64,000 nt of DNA from M3007 sp046329435 (GTDB taxonomy: Bacteria > Bacteroidota > Bacteroidia > Chitinophagales > Saprospiraceae), in assembly GCA_046329435.1 (NCBI GenBank), contig JAXLUR010000008.1, forward strand, positions 186,001-250,000, given 5' to 3'. A program made the position numbers and the translations under genes. Below are positions 17,501 to 27,400 of the stretch, piece after piece. Numbering within the stretch: the stretch's first letter is position 1; the number at the start of each line of letters is the position of its first letter. The notes under the pieces were generated by a model. The model did not search any database, had not been told where the DNA came from, and saw only the letters and a list, made by a program, of their open reading frames with translations.

Positions 17501-20500
17501 GACAGTAACGCTTGCAGAACAACCGTTCTGGGAAACAGCCGTCAGGATGTAATCCCCGGGCTCCGTGATATTGATGTCTTCCTGGCTATCGGTAAAGCTG
17601 TTGGGCCCGGACCAACTGAGCGTCTGTATTGGCGAAGTGCCGTTTGTTGCATTGCCATCGATGGCAACGCTGGGCGTGGCACAGGTCAGCACCGCGCCAA
17701 CGCTTGCATTGACCACAGGTACTTCCGTATCGAGATCGACTGTAGCGTTGGCAGACGCTGTACAGCCGTTGGGCCCGGTAACCAAAAGGGTATAGATGCC
17801 GTCGACAAAAACAGACGGGTTCTGTACCGGGGAGTTAAAGCCGTTGGGGCCCGTCCAGTTGTAAATGGCGCTGGCTGTTGCCGAATTGCCGGTCAGGGGC
17901 ACTTGCGGGTTGGTGCAGGTAATGGTATTGCCCAAAGCCGACACATCCGGCGGCGTAATGTCCTGGGCAACAGTCACCGTGGCCGTGCTGGTACAGCCGT
18001 TTGCCGCCGTGGCGGTAACGATGTAATTGCCGGGCACGCCGACAACTGTAGTAGCTGTGACCGCCGTGGTGCTCCATTCAAACGTAACCGGCTGTGAAAC
18101 ACTGGTTGCGCTTGCTGTAATGGTGGTGCTGCCGATAGCGCAGGTGAGCACATCGGCTACCGTAGCAGACGTTTGCGGCGCAGTCTGATCGGAATCCACT
18201 GTGGTTGTGGCGGTGGAAGTACATCCGTTGGCGCCCGTTACGGTCAGGAAATAGGCGCCGGGGTATGTGATCGTTGGATTTTGATCGGTAGAGGTAAAGC
18301 TGTTGGGGCCGCTCCAGTTCCACACGGGGGCGCTGGTACCCGAACTGCCGGTCAGCTGAATCGAAGGAACAGCACACGTTACGGTGCCTCCGTTGGCCGA
18401 TGCGCCGGGCGGAACATCGTCGAGGTCAACGTTGGCAGTAGCCTGTGCGGTACACCCGTTCGCGGGGTTTTGTACAGTAAGGGTGTAAATACCCGGATCG
18501 GTCACCGTCGGGTTGGGCTGTACCGAGTTGAATCCGTTTGGCCCAACCCAGCTCAGCGAGGTGCCGGGGGTGGCCGAACTGCCGCTGATTGTCACGGAAC
18601 TGGTCACACAGTTGAGTGTGCCGCCGTTTGCCACCGCGTTCGGAACGTTGGCATCAGGCATTACATCGGCTGTGGCCGTTGTCGTACAACCATTGGGGCC
18701 AATCACCGTCAGGGTGTATGTGCCGACATTGGACACCGTCGGCGACGGCAGGTTGGACATAAAGTTGCCGGGGCCGCTCCAGTCAAATGTAGCGCCGCTG
18801 GTGCTCGAACTGCCGCTGATGGTAGTAGAGGTAGATGCACAGGTAATAATGCCCCCCGTAGCTGCTGCGTTGGGTGCTGCAAAATCTCCGTTCACCAATA
18901 CAGAAGCAGTTGAGGTACAGGCATTGGTGCCGGTTACCGTGAGCGTGTAGGTGCCGACTGCTGGGGCCAGCGGGCTTTGTTGATTCGAGGAAAAACTGTT
19001 AGGCCCTGACCATGCATACGTAACGCCATTCGTGGTTGAATTGCCGTTCAACTGAACCGTGGTGGTACTGCAGGTCAGCATATCATTGACCGTAGCGGAG
19101 GAGTTGGGTGGATTGACATCGCCATCGACAACTGTCGTAGCCGTAGATGTACATCCGTTGGTTCCTTGCGCTGTGAGGGTGTATGTGCCGGGGGTTGTTG
19201 TGGTCGGGTTGGCAATAGAAGACGTAAAACTGCCCGGCCCTGTCCAGCTGAAAGTGGTATTGGAACTCGGCGAACTGCCGTTCAGCGTGACTACGGGGTT
19301 GTTGCAGCCGATCGTGCCGCCCGTGGCATTGGCCCCGGGAGGCGTATTGTTCAGGTTGACAACAGCCGTTGCAGTGGCACTGCAGTTGTTGCTCAAACTG
19401 GTAATCGTAACCGTGTAGGTGCCGGCAGCATTGACGGACGGATTGGCAATGGACGAACTAAAACTGTTCGGCCCCGACCAGTTGTAGGACGCGCTTGAGG
19501 CATTCGTGGTCGCATTCAGCAAAAGCGAGGTCTGCGCGCATGTCAGGGTGCCGCCAGAAGCGGAGGCCGTCGGCGGGGTCGTATTGCCTGTTACGTTGGC
19601 AGTGGCCGAAGAGGTACATCCGTTTGCCGGATTCGTGACGGTGACCGTGTATGGCCCGGGCGAACCGACTGTAATACTCGGTGTATTGGCCATTGTACTC
19701 CACATGTAGGACGGGTTGCTGGCATTGGTCGTGGCAGTCAATACCGTTGTAGATGCCCCGCAACCGATTACACCGTTGTTGACCCCAAGGGTTGGCGCAG
19801 TGGTATTGCCGTCTATGACAATCGTATCGGATACCGTACAGGAAACACCGCCCTGCGACATGCTGGAAACCAGCACGTAGGTACCTGGCTGACCCACGGA
19901 GAGGGTGTTGCCGGTGCCTACTACGATCCCCGAAGGCATGATTTTCCAGACTTTGTTCGTGCCGGGCTGTGAAGGCGCCGAGTTGAGCAACATGGAAGGC
20001 GTTGAGCAGGTAATGCTGCCGTTGGCAAGTATCTGGGCTACCGGATCAAGCACGGTTACAGAGAAAAGGATCGTACTGTCGCAGCCCTGATAAGAATCGC
20101 ATACATGTGAATATGCGCCGCCATCGCAGTATTGTTCGCCGCAGACTGTGGCGCAATTGCCGGCACAAACCGTGATCGGCGGAAGGTTTTTAATAATCGG
20201 CGGCTTAACCGTAATGTTGATTTTAACCAGACTGTCGCAGCCCAGATAGGAGTCATACGTATGCTGATAAGGACCGCTGCTGTTGGCCAAATCGCCCCAG
20301 GGAAGTTCGTAGGGGGCATCTTCGCTACATACCACAACAGGGGGCAATTGGGTCGGCGGAATGGGGGCGACCGTCACGTTGCGGCACACGGTGGCGCCGT
20401 TGAAGCAGGAGTTGACGGCCTGAACGCAAATCTGGCCGCCATTGGGGCCAAATGTCACCTGAACGCTGTTGCCACCGTCGAGAGCCGTGATCGTTGCAGG

Positions 20501-21136
20501 CGCAGGCTGGCCGTTGATCGTAGTTCCATTCGGGGCGTTCCAGATATATCCGCCTGCCCCGGTTACAGGAGGAACGCTATAGGTAACCGTGGCGCCGGGG
20601 CAAACCTGCAAGGGGCCCGACATGGCGCCCACAGGGCCTACCGGCGGCGCCGAAACTGCTGACGGCGGATTGACGGATATGTTGAAACTGCATTGGTCAC
20701 CCGCATAACCGTCGATCATGAGAAAGTAGTTGGAGCCTACATTCAGGGTGGCGGTAATGGACACAGGGGTGCCGCCACCGCCGTTACTGCCGCCGTTACA
20801 GGCGATAGGATCGGAATCGCAACCGTCGAAGAGGGCGATCTGGATACCATCGCCGTTCTGGCAGTTGGTTGGCGTGGCGGTAAAGGTCGCTGCGGGAGCG
20901 CCGGCGATAAAGCCAAGCCATTGCTCATTTTCAATGGTACCGCAAAAACCGGGCACAAAGGCGCCGGTATAGCCGGCCGTCTGACTCGAAATACCGTTGA
21001 AGTTGCAGTAGATGCAGGCATCAACGCAGTTGTCGGCAGGCGGAGTTTGATTAGACGGGCAAGGATCAGGCAACTGGGCCAACAAAAATCCGGCATTGGC
21101 CAGCAACATGGAAACAAGAAGTAGTCTTTTCACCAT
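14582..21136 (-). CDS. Giant SprB-like adhesin with ~19 Ig-like repeats and type B T9SS tail
   Basis: The 2184-aa secreted protein is built like its downstream neighbour. It has a signal peptide (MVKRLLLVSMLLANAGFLLAQ), a Cys-containing N-terminal domain (ENEQWLGFIAGAPAATFTA, LMIDGYAGDQC) and two GCDS modules (YDSYLGCDSLV, DSYQGCDSTI). About 19 repeats of about 78 residues follow (residues 441-1920), with Cys pairs and the core WSGPNSF or WTGPGGF. A SprB-type repeat (IRCHGETNGSFTID) comes next, then the type B tail (VFDRWGELVHEYFDF, GWNGTVRGEKANPAVFVYY). The repeat core differs consistently from the downstream protein (GPN-x-F against GPGI). The two genes therefore share ancestry in their ends but amplified separate repeat founders. 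The role is inferred as surface adhesion by analogy to SprB-type proteins. Confidence 0.9.
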   Translation of the reverse strand: MVKRLLLVSMLLANAGFLLAQLPDPCPSNQTPPADNCVDACIYCNFNGISSQTAGYTGAFVPGFCGTIENEQWLGFIAGAPAATFTATPTNCQNGDGIQIALFDGCDSDPIACNGGSNGGGGTPVSITATLNVGSNYFLMIDGYAGDQCSFNISVNPPSAVSAPPVGPVGAMSGPLQVCPGATVTYSVPPVTGAGGYIWNAPNGTTINGQPAPATITALDGGNSVQVTFGPNGGQICVQAVNSCFNGATVCRNVTVAPIPPTQLPPVVVCSEDAPYELPWGDLANSSGPYQHTYDSYLGCDSLVKINITVKPPIIKNLPPITVCAGNCATVCGEQYCDGGAYSHVCDSYQGCDSTILFSVTVLDPVAQILANGSITCSTPSMLLNSAPSQPGTNKVWKIMPSGIVVGTGNTLSVGQPGTYVLVSSMSQGGVSCTVSDTIVIDGNTTAPTLGVNNGVIGCGASTTVLTATTNASNPSYMWSTMANTPSITVGSPGPYTVTVTNPANGCTSSATANVTGNTTPPTASASGGTLTCAQTSLLLNATTNASSASYNWSGPNSFSSSIANPSVNAAGTYTVTITSLSNNCSATATAVVNLNNTPPGANATGGTIGCNNPVVTLNGSSPSSNTTFSWTGPGSFTSSIANPTTTTPGTYTLTAQGTNGCTSTATTVVDGDVNPPNSSATVNDMLTCSTTTVQLNGNSTTNGVTYAWSGPNSFSSNQQSPLAPAVGTYTLTVTGTNACTSTASVLVNGDFAAPNAAATGGIITCASTSTTISGSSSTSGATFDWSGPGNFMSNLPSPTVSNVGTYTLTVIGPNGCTTTATADVMPDANVPNAVANGGTLNCVTSSVTISGSSATPGTSLSWVGPNGFNSVQPNPTVTDPGIYTLTVQNPANGCTAQATANVDLDDVPPGASANGGTVTCAVPSIQLTGSSGTSAPVWNWSGPNSFTSTDQNPTITYPGAYFLTVTGANGCTSTATTTVDSDQTAPQTSATVADVLTCAIGSTTITASATSVSQPVTFEWSTTAVTATTVVGVPGNYIVTATAANGCTSTATVTVAQDITPPDVSALGNTITCTNPQVPLTGNSATASAIYNWTGPNGFNSPVQNPSVFVDGIYTLLVTGPNGCTASANATVDLDTEVPVVNASVGAVLTCATPSVAIDGNATNGTSPIQTLSWSGPNSFTDSQEDINITEPGDYILTAVSQNGCSASVTVNATQDIDPPVAAALGGEVTCATTSIALDGSSTTPNVTYNWTGPNSFASALEDPTITDAGQYNLTVTGPNGCTATATATVNANVAAPGATADSSNDLDCDDLNSTLQATTLTFNALYAWSGPNGFVSDQASVDVSDPGTYNLIITGPNGCTSTDNVTILQDINPPGAAATGGTIDCFTGEATLSGSSTANNVSWLWNGPNGLVLAEQNPQVSTPGTYTLTVTGANACTSVATTEVFQNTDAPQVTLGGGGTLTCAQTSLDLIGTINTSGATGVWSGPNGFTSNQSTVSVTVPGEYTFTVTAPNGCKSAPTINVFEDVAVPEEVVATGGLLNCTFTSVTLTSSSITQGVNYSWTGPGGFVSNLQNPPVSTPGTYTVTATNPTNGCTSFASAVVTQDPTVPDINVTTETINCLTPSVVLDAVTTTPNVSFLWSGPNGYSSTQQSPTVSVSGNYSVVVTAQSGCTSVFDIEVPQNTTEPGITAQGVILTCTEPTNTITSSSPTQGVSYAWTGPGGFNSTQQNPSVNQVGSYTVVATNPVNGCTSAATVEVEPDASIPQVTAVGNTITCVVTSVQIQATSNNPDVTYTWSGPGNFSSNVPNPTVTTPGNYTIVVQAPNGCTSTTGTTVIDDTDAPVLSVGTPAQLDCNTTEVTVNVNVQAPGSYTYLWSTQSGNIISGINQPVAIVSQAALYDVVVTDNQNGCTSTEDVQVLTDPSTPSGAAIQELGIRCHGETNGSFTIDSIQGGTPPFLYSFDNQPFSATAAYGGLQPGNYSLVIQDANGCEFATTVSIADAEELIVNLGADTTIHLGQPLTIKVDESVVNQDVDTLLVNPAEILSLYCDTCSNPYPTYTFRYRVYAQTERGCKASDERVIIVDKTRYVYIPTAFYPDGGNDNDVFTVFGGEDVVKIKSFQVFDRWGELVHEYFDFSPAQSRVAGWNGTVRGEKANPAVFVYYAEVLFKDGETVLFKGDVTLFRK
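15377..19811 (-). repeat. Tandem Ig-like repeat array, ~19 units of ~78 aa
   Basis: Units of about 233 bp are delimited by P-P-x-A-x-A at their start, TLTC or TITC, W-S-G-P-N in the middle and NGCTSTATV near the end. The units differ at many positions. Ser, Thr and Asn dominate the surface strands. Confidence 0.85.
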
Positions 21137-21155
21137 GAATCGTAGTTTAAGTAAT

Positions 21156-21163
21156 CAAAAATA
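21156..21163 (-). promoter_or_regulatory. Candidate Bacteroidota -7 element of the second adhesin gene
   Basis: On the minus strand the octamer TATTTTTG lies 20 bp before the ATG at 21136 and fits TAnnTTTG. A TTC rather than the usual TTG is found 19 bp further upstream, so the -33 half is imperfect. Confidence 0.4.
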
Positions 21164-21284
21164 GCTTGGTACTGATCACTTCGAACCACTTGAAGTAATT
21201 CGAAACGTCAGATTGGATTAAATGAACAAACTGATTCGGGATAAGAAGGATTTGCCAATGGCAAAATATGAAAAGGCAAAAGGT

Positions 21285-21386
21285 GGAGTCAGGCAGTAGT
21301 TTTGCAGGTGCTCATTTCTGGCTGCAAAGGAAGAAAGAATTTAATTCTGGGAATCCTTTCTTCTGCCATTTTAACTGCCTGACTCC
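21285..21386. repeat. Long hairpin in the 343-bp gap between adhesin genes two and three
   Basis: Two perfect 13-bp arms (21285-21297 and 21374-21386) enclose 76 bp that contain a second, imperfect purine/pyrimidine stem. The structure lies 95-195 bp beyond the stop of the third adhesin gene and 150-250 bp before the start of the second. It could be a terminator, an attenuator or the remains of a small inverted-repeat element. No T-run follows the outer stem on either strand, which argues against a simple terminator. The rest of the gap is AT-rich and shows no gene. Confidence 0.6.
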
Positions 21387-21479
21387 AGTCGGTTTTCGAT
21401 TTATTTATATATCAAAGGCGGTATTTTGCTGTTCTGAATGTTTATGTTAAAAAGGATATTTTTTATAAAAAACTAATAA

Positions 21480-24400
21480 TCAGCGATATACGGTAATGTC
21501 TCCGGTAAATACCTCGGTTTCGCCATCGATGAATTTTATCACCGCATAGTACACGTACACACCCGGCGTTACGTCTTCCCCTCGGTATTTTCCTGCCCAC
21601 TCTTCCTCTTCCGGCTGGAAGCTGAACGCCTCGTAGATGCGTTCGCCCCAGCGGTCATAAATCTGGAACGATTCGATCTCTACGACGTCCTGTCCCCCGT
21701 AGATCGTGATGAAGCCATTTTCGCTGCTGCCGGGATAAAGAATATTTGGAATAAATACGTGACGGCGCTTGTCCAGAATGACATTGATGCGGTCGGTAGC
21801 GGCACAGCCCTGCTCATCCCTGATCGTTACACCGACTTGCCAGGAGCGGATCGGGAAAAAGTGCTGGTAATAGGTGCCTGCCTGAACGGTGTCGAGCAAA
21901 GGGTTCCAGATGATGGTGTCCAGCGGAATACCCAACGGCTCGGTGGCCAGTTCGAGATCGACCCAGTCGCCCAGTTCTGCCTTGATATCGGGGCCTAGCT
22001 GCGCAATCAGCAGCGGCGGCTCTTCCACCAGCAGAGAATCGGAGGTCCAGGTGCATCCGTTAGCGCCCTGGAGCGTCACGACATACGGGCCGGCCGGCAG
22101 GTTGGTAAACAGGTTGCTGCCCGTCAGCGGACTGTTGTTCAGCGACATAAGCACGGGTGGTTGCCCGCCCGAAATGGAGTCGATCAGAATGGCGCCGTTG
22201 GTCTCTCCGAAGCAACGCACGTTTTTTACCGTAATGGCAGAGGCTACGGGCGCTTCATTGTCCAGGGTGACGACGGTTTCGTCTTCATCCGAACAGCCGG
22301 CGCTGTTGCTGACCACCAGGGTGTAGGTGCCCGGTTCTTCGGTATTCAGAAGCCTGCCGCTTGCGTCGGGGATGGGAGTTCCGTTGAGCTGCCATGAATA
22401 GGTGACGTCGCTGCCGGTGCTGGAGCCGGAGCCGCCCAGAACTGCGTCAGTCACCACACAATCGAGCAGAATGTTCGGGCCTGCATCGGCCACGCTCTGC
22501 GGGTGTACAACGACGCTGACCGTCGTCTCGTCGTCGGGACAGGGAGCCGCCGCATCGAGCAGATATCGGAAGGTGTAGGTGCCGGGCTCCTGGTCCTGCG
22601 TCTGGAACGCGCCCGCTGCTGCATTAAAACTGCCGGGCTTGGAGGGAACAGCAGAAGTTTCGGACCACACGCCGCCCGGGTCGGCCCCGATCAGCATCTG
22701 GTTCAGTTGTACAATCGTGCTTTGTCCGGCGCATATTTCATAGGGCGCAGCCGCAGTTCCTGCATCAACGGGTTGATTTACAGTAACTTGAACAGTGTTG
22801 TTGAGCGTTGCCATACAGGCCGGCAATGTGCCGTCTATGACCGACAACAGGCTGTAAGTCGTCGTATTTGTCGGCATGACAGGCAGATTGACCGCCTGCG
22901 TATTGTTCAGCGTGATGGTCTGCTGGGCGCTCTGCCCAACGCTGTACGTCAGGGTCAGCGGGAATTGGCCGCTGCCGTTGAAGGACAGATTGGTGCTGTT
23001 GCCCGAGCAGATGGTGGCGTCGCCGGTTAAGCCGGCGGTCGGAATGGGTTTCCACTGAACCGGCGTACCGAATGCGATAGACAGGCAGGGGTCGTTCAGG
23101 TTAATGTTTCCGCCAATCTGTGTGCTACCGGCCATGGCGGAAATGTAATAGGTAACCCCGAACTGCAATCCGGCCTGGAAGTTGAAACTCGGTTGGCTGC
23201 TGGTGGCAAAGACCGTTCCGAGGCTGTTGTTGGCCTGGTCGTGCAGGATAAACCGCACCACGTCGTCGGCATCGGTCTGGGCGTCGTTGTTCCAGACGGC
23301 CACGGCAGGCTGGTCGGCGCAGAACACCAGCGGGCTTTGAACCATCGTGCCGGCATCGGTGGCGCAGTTGCAATTGTGCACACCATCGACAGCGGCAGAG
23401 GTACAGCCGTTCAGATCGGTAATCGTGAAAGAATAGGGGGCGCCGTTGGGCAAGGGGACCGACTGGAAGGTCGAACCGTTAAAACTGCCGCTCACGCCGC
23501 TGACAGTATAGGCAGGAGCGCCGCCCGTTACGTTAAAGCTGATGGAGTAAGCCGTATTGGTGCCGTTGCAATCTTCGGAAATTGCTCCGGCCACCGGCGA
23601 ATCGTTGAAAGTGAGGGTAACCTCGTCGAAGCCGGTGCAGGTCGCGTTGGTCTCCGTCCAGCGGAAAACATAAGCACCTGGTGCGCTGACCGTGACGTTG
23701 CTCGTTTGCTGGCCGTTGTTGGTAAAGTTGGCCGTTCCGGGGCCCGATACCTGCGTCCAAAGCCCCGGGAAATTATCGTTTACCGCTTGTAAACCAATTG
23801 ATTGCGCACAAACGGAATTGTCGGCGCCAGCGTCCGGTGTCGGGTTTTTCAAAAATACCACCGGCTGACCGGGCGCAACGGAAAGGCAGGGATCAGTCGG
23901 GTCGGGAATGCCGCCCAGGTTATTGCCGGCCACCCTTGAAATGTAGTACACCGTACCATAATTCATGCCCGGCAGGAATCCGAATTCGCCGGTCGTGTTG
24001 CTGGCCAGTATGGTGCCCAGGGCTGCCCCGGTTCCGGTATGCAGCACAAAAGTGGTGATGTCGTTGCCATCGAGCGAAGCGTCGGGATTAGCCTGGGCCG
24101 TTACGGTTCCGTTTTCGCAGGCGGAAAGTTGTTGCGTCGACATGGTACCGGCATTTGTGGCGCAATCGCAACTGTACGACCCGTCGATATCCGGCATGAT
24201 ACAACCATTGGCGTCGGTCACCGTGAAGGAGTAGTTTTGGCCGTTGCCAAATGCTGCGGAAGTGTAGGTATTGCCGCTGATCAGGTTGCCGTTGACGGCA
24301 TAAGGAGGCGTGCCGCCGTTAAGCGTGAGTGTTACGGTATAATTTTCATTGGCGCCGTCGCAGTCGCGCGTCAGGTCGGCCAGCGAAGGTGTTTCGTTGA

Positions 24401-27400
24401 AAGATACAATCACCGCGTCGGAGCCGACACAGCCATTTTCCGTGACCGTCCATTGCAAAGTGTATGCTCCGAAGCTGGAAGCGCTGATGCCCGAAGCCGG
24501 ATTCTGTGCATCATCGAAGCTCAGCGTGCCGCCGGCAGGTGCGCTTACGACTGTCCAGTTGCCGCTGCCCTGGGTGCTTAACGCATTCAAATTCAGGGTA
24601 TTGCCACAGATTTCGTCATCCGCGCCGGCGTTCGGGATAGGGTTCTGATAAAAGGTCACCGGCTGCCCGGGAGACACGACTAGGCAGGGGTCGTTCAAAT
24701 CGGGCTGGCCATTTATATTGGCACCTACGACATAGGAGACGTAGTAGGTCTGGCCGTAAATCATGCCATTCTGAAAACCGAAAGTACCCGTATTGTTCTG
24801 AGCGTATATCGTACCGAGCGAAGCACCGTTGCCGGAATGCAGGATAAAAGCGACGGTATCGCCCGGGCTATATGCCTGACCGCCCAGGTGTTGCGCAGTA
24901 ACCGTAAGGCCTTCGCAGGCGGTCAGGGTTTGGGCCGCCATTTGTCCGGCATTGTTCGGATGGAAGTCAATATTGACCTGATCGCTGGCTGTGCAACCGG
25001 CATTATCGAGCGTCCAGGCCAGGGTATAGATACCCGCAAGATCTGCGGTTATGTGGCTGTTGGGGCTTTGGTCGTTGGCGAAGCTCAGGTTGCCGCCAGC
25101 CGGACCGCTGACGACGGTCCAGGTGCCCGTACCGATTCCGCTGTTGCCGTTAAGGCTGATCTGCAAGGCACAGGTATCGGCATCGACGCCTGCGTTGGCC
25201 GTTGGGTTTTGCAGAAAAACAACCGGCTGGCCTTGTGCTACGGAGAAACACAGATCGGTCAGATCGGGGGCGCCGCCCACGTTATTGCCCGCGATGTGCG
25301 AGATGTAATAGGTCTGGCCGTAATTCATGCCCGGCTGAAAGCCGAATGTCCCCGTCGAGTTTTGTGCAATGATCGTGCCCAGCGAGGTGCCGCTGTTGGT
25401 ATGCAGCACGTATGCGCCGACATCGTTGCCGTCGAAATTGCCATCATTGTTGAATACTGCGCTAACAGTCTGATTTTCACATACCTGAATGGTATTCAGA
25501 CTCATTGTGCCGGCATTGGTGGCGCAATTGCAGTTGTAGGCCCCGGTGACGGGTGCAGAGACGCAACCATTGGCATCCGTGATGGTAAAGGAATAAGCTA
25601 AACCGTTGGCAATCAGATCGGATGTAAACACGCCCGCGCTGATGGTACCACCGCTCACGGAGTACGGGCCGGTACCACCGACGATCGGGAAGGAGACCGT
25701 AAAGTTCTGGTTGGTATTGTCGCAGTCGTGGGTAATGGCGCCCTGGCCCGGGAATTCGTTGAAATTCACCGTCACCAGGTCGTTGTCGTTGCACAAGCCA
25801 TTGGCTTCCGTCCACTCGAACGTATAACTGCCGTTTTGCGAAACGTTCACTCCTGAAGTTGCGCTGGCGGCATTGGTAAATGTGGCAGTGCCGGGACCCG
25901 CATTCAAGGTCCACTGGCCGGTGCTTCCACTGACGCTGGGCACTGCTGCAAGCGTGGTTTGCACACCGCAAACGGCTGCATCGGCGCCTGCATTGGCCAC
26001 GGGCACGGCGTCGATTGCGACAGGGAAACAGTCTTGCGGGCCGGTTCCGCAACCGCTGGAAGCGGATACGCAAACACTGCCGCCCGGGTTGCCTGTCGGC
26101 CAGTTGACGCTGATGGCAGTGGTGTTTTGCCCTCCTGTGATGCTTGCGCCGGAAGGCACCGTCCAGACGTATCCCGACGCACCGCCGATGGGCGCGATGG
26201 AATAGTTGCCGCTGGCGCCTGCGCAAAGTGTTGCATCTCCGCTGATATCCGGTTGCGCCGGAGCGGGGCTTAGCGTCACGTTAAAGCAACTGGAATTACT
26301 TGTGCCACAGGCATTTGCCGCGCTAGCGCATACCGACCCGCTCGAAGCGTTGTTGTTCCAGCTCACCTGAATGCTGGTGGTGCCCTGGCCGCTGTTGATG
26401 GTGCCGTTGGTTACCGTCCAGTTGTAGGTGCTTGCCCCGGCAACCGAAGCAACCGAATAGTTGGACACGCCGCCGGCGCAGGCGGTGTTGCTGCCCGATA
26501 CGGTCGGACTGCCCGGCACGCTGCTGATTTGTACCGGAAGGCACATTTGCGGACTGTCGCCGCAGTTGTTGCCTGCGATCACGCAAACATTGCTCGATGC
26601 GGGTGCGCCGTTCCAGTCGATACTCACCTGGGGCGAATTCTGCCCGCTCAGGATGATAGCCGGCGCGGTGGCCGTCCAGGTATAGGTGGTTGCATTGGCT
26701 ACTTGCGGTACGGAGTAGTTGACGACATCCTGGTCGCAGGCGGTGTTATTGCCTTGCGGGGTTGCGACGACTGGCGTTTGGGTCGTTGTCACGTTGATGC
26801 AGGTGGCTGTGCTGGTGCCGCAGGCGTTGCCTGCCGTGACGCAAACGTTGCCCCCGCTGATGCTGTTCCAGAGGGTCGTGATACTGGTCGTGTTTTGTCC
26901 GGACGTTATGGTTACCCCCGAGGGTACCGTCCAGGTATAGGTGGTTGCGCCGTTGACAGGGGAAATCGAGAATACTTCAGTGTCGCCCGTACAGGTTGCA
27001 TTTGTCCCGTTGACGGCGGCTGGCGCGGCCGGAGGGTTCTGGTTGCCGATAACGTTTACCTCGGTGGAGTCGCAACACAGTACGCCTGCTGTTGTGCGGC
27101 ACACCCGCAACTGATAATCGCCGGGCGCATTGATGCTGGCATTGATATTGGTAGTAGGCCCAACAATATTGCCGCCGTTGCTGGCGGTCCATAAATAGGT
27201 AACGCCGGCGCCGGTCGTCGAGCCCGTTCCCTGAAGAGTCACGTTGCCGGTGCAGCCCACGGTTGGCACGGGTTGGGCGATAGCAGATTGTACGATGACA
27301 TTATAAAGTTTGAGTGTGACGGTACTGTCGCACCCCGCGGCGTTGGTAAAAACTTCCTGATAAGTGCCGGGCGAGCAAGCGTCGGAGAAGCCCGGCGTCT

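Noticed and set aside
16466..18097. 543-codon plus-strand open frame opposite the second adhesin gene
   Set aside because: It has the same repeat-driven antisense pattern. No start signal, no signal peptide and no recognisable domain.
8765..19811. Regularly spaced repeats that might suggest a CRISPR-like array
   Set aside because: The period is 233-247 bp, the units are diverged and fully coding, and there are no short identical repeats with unique spacers and no cas genes.
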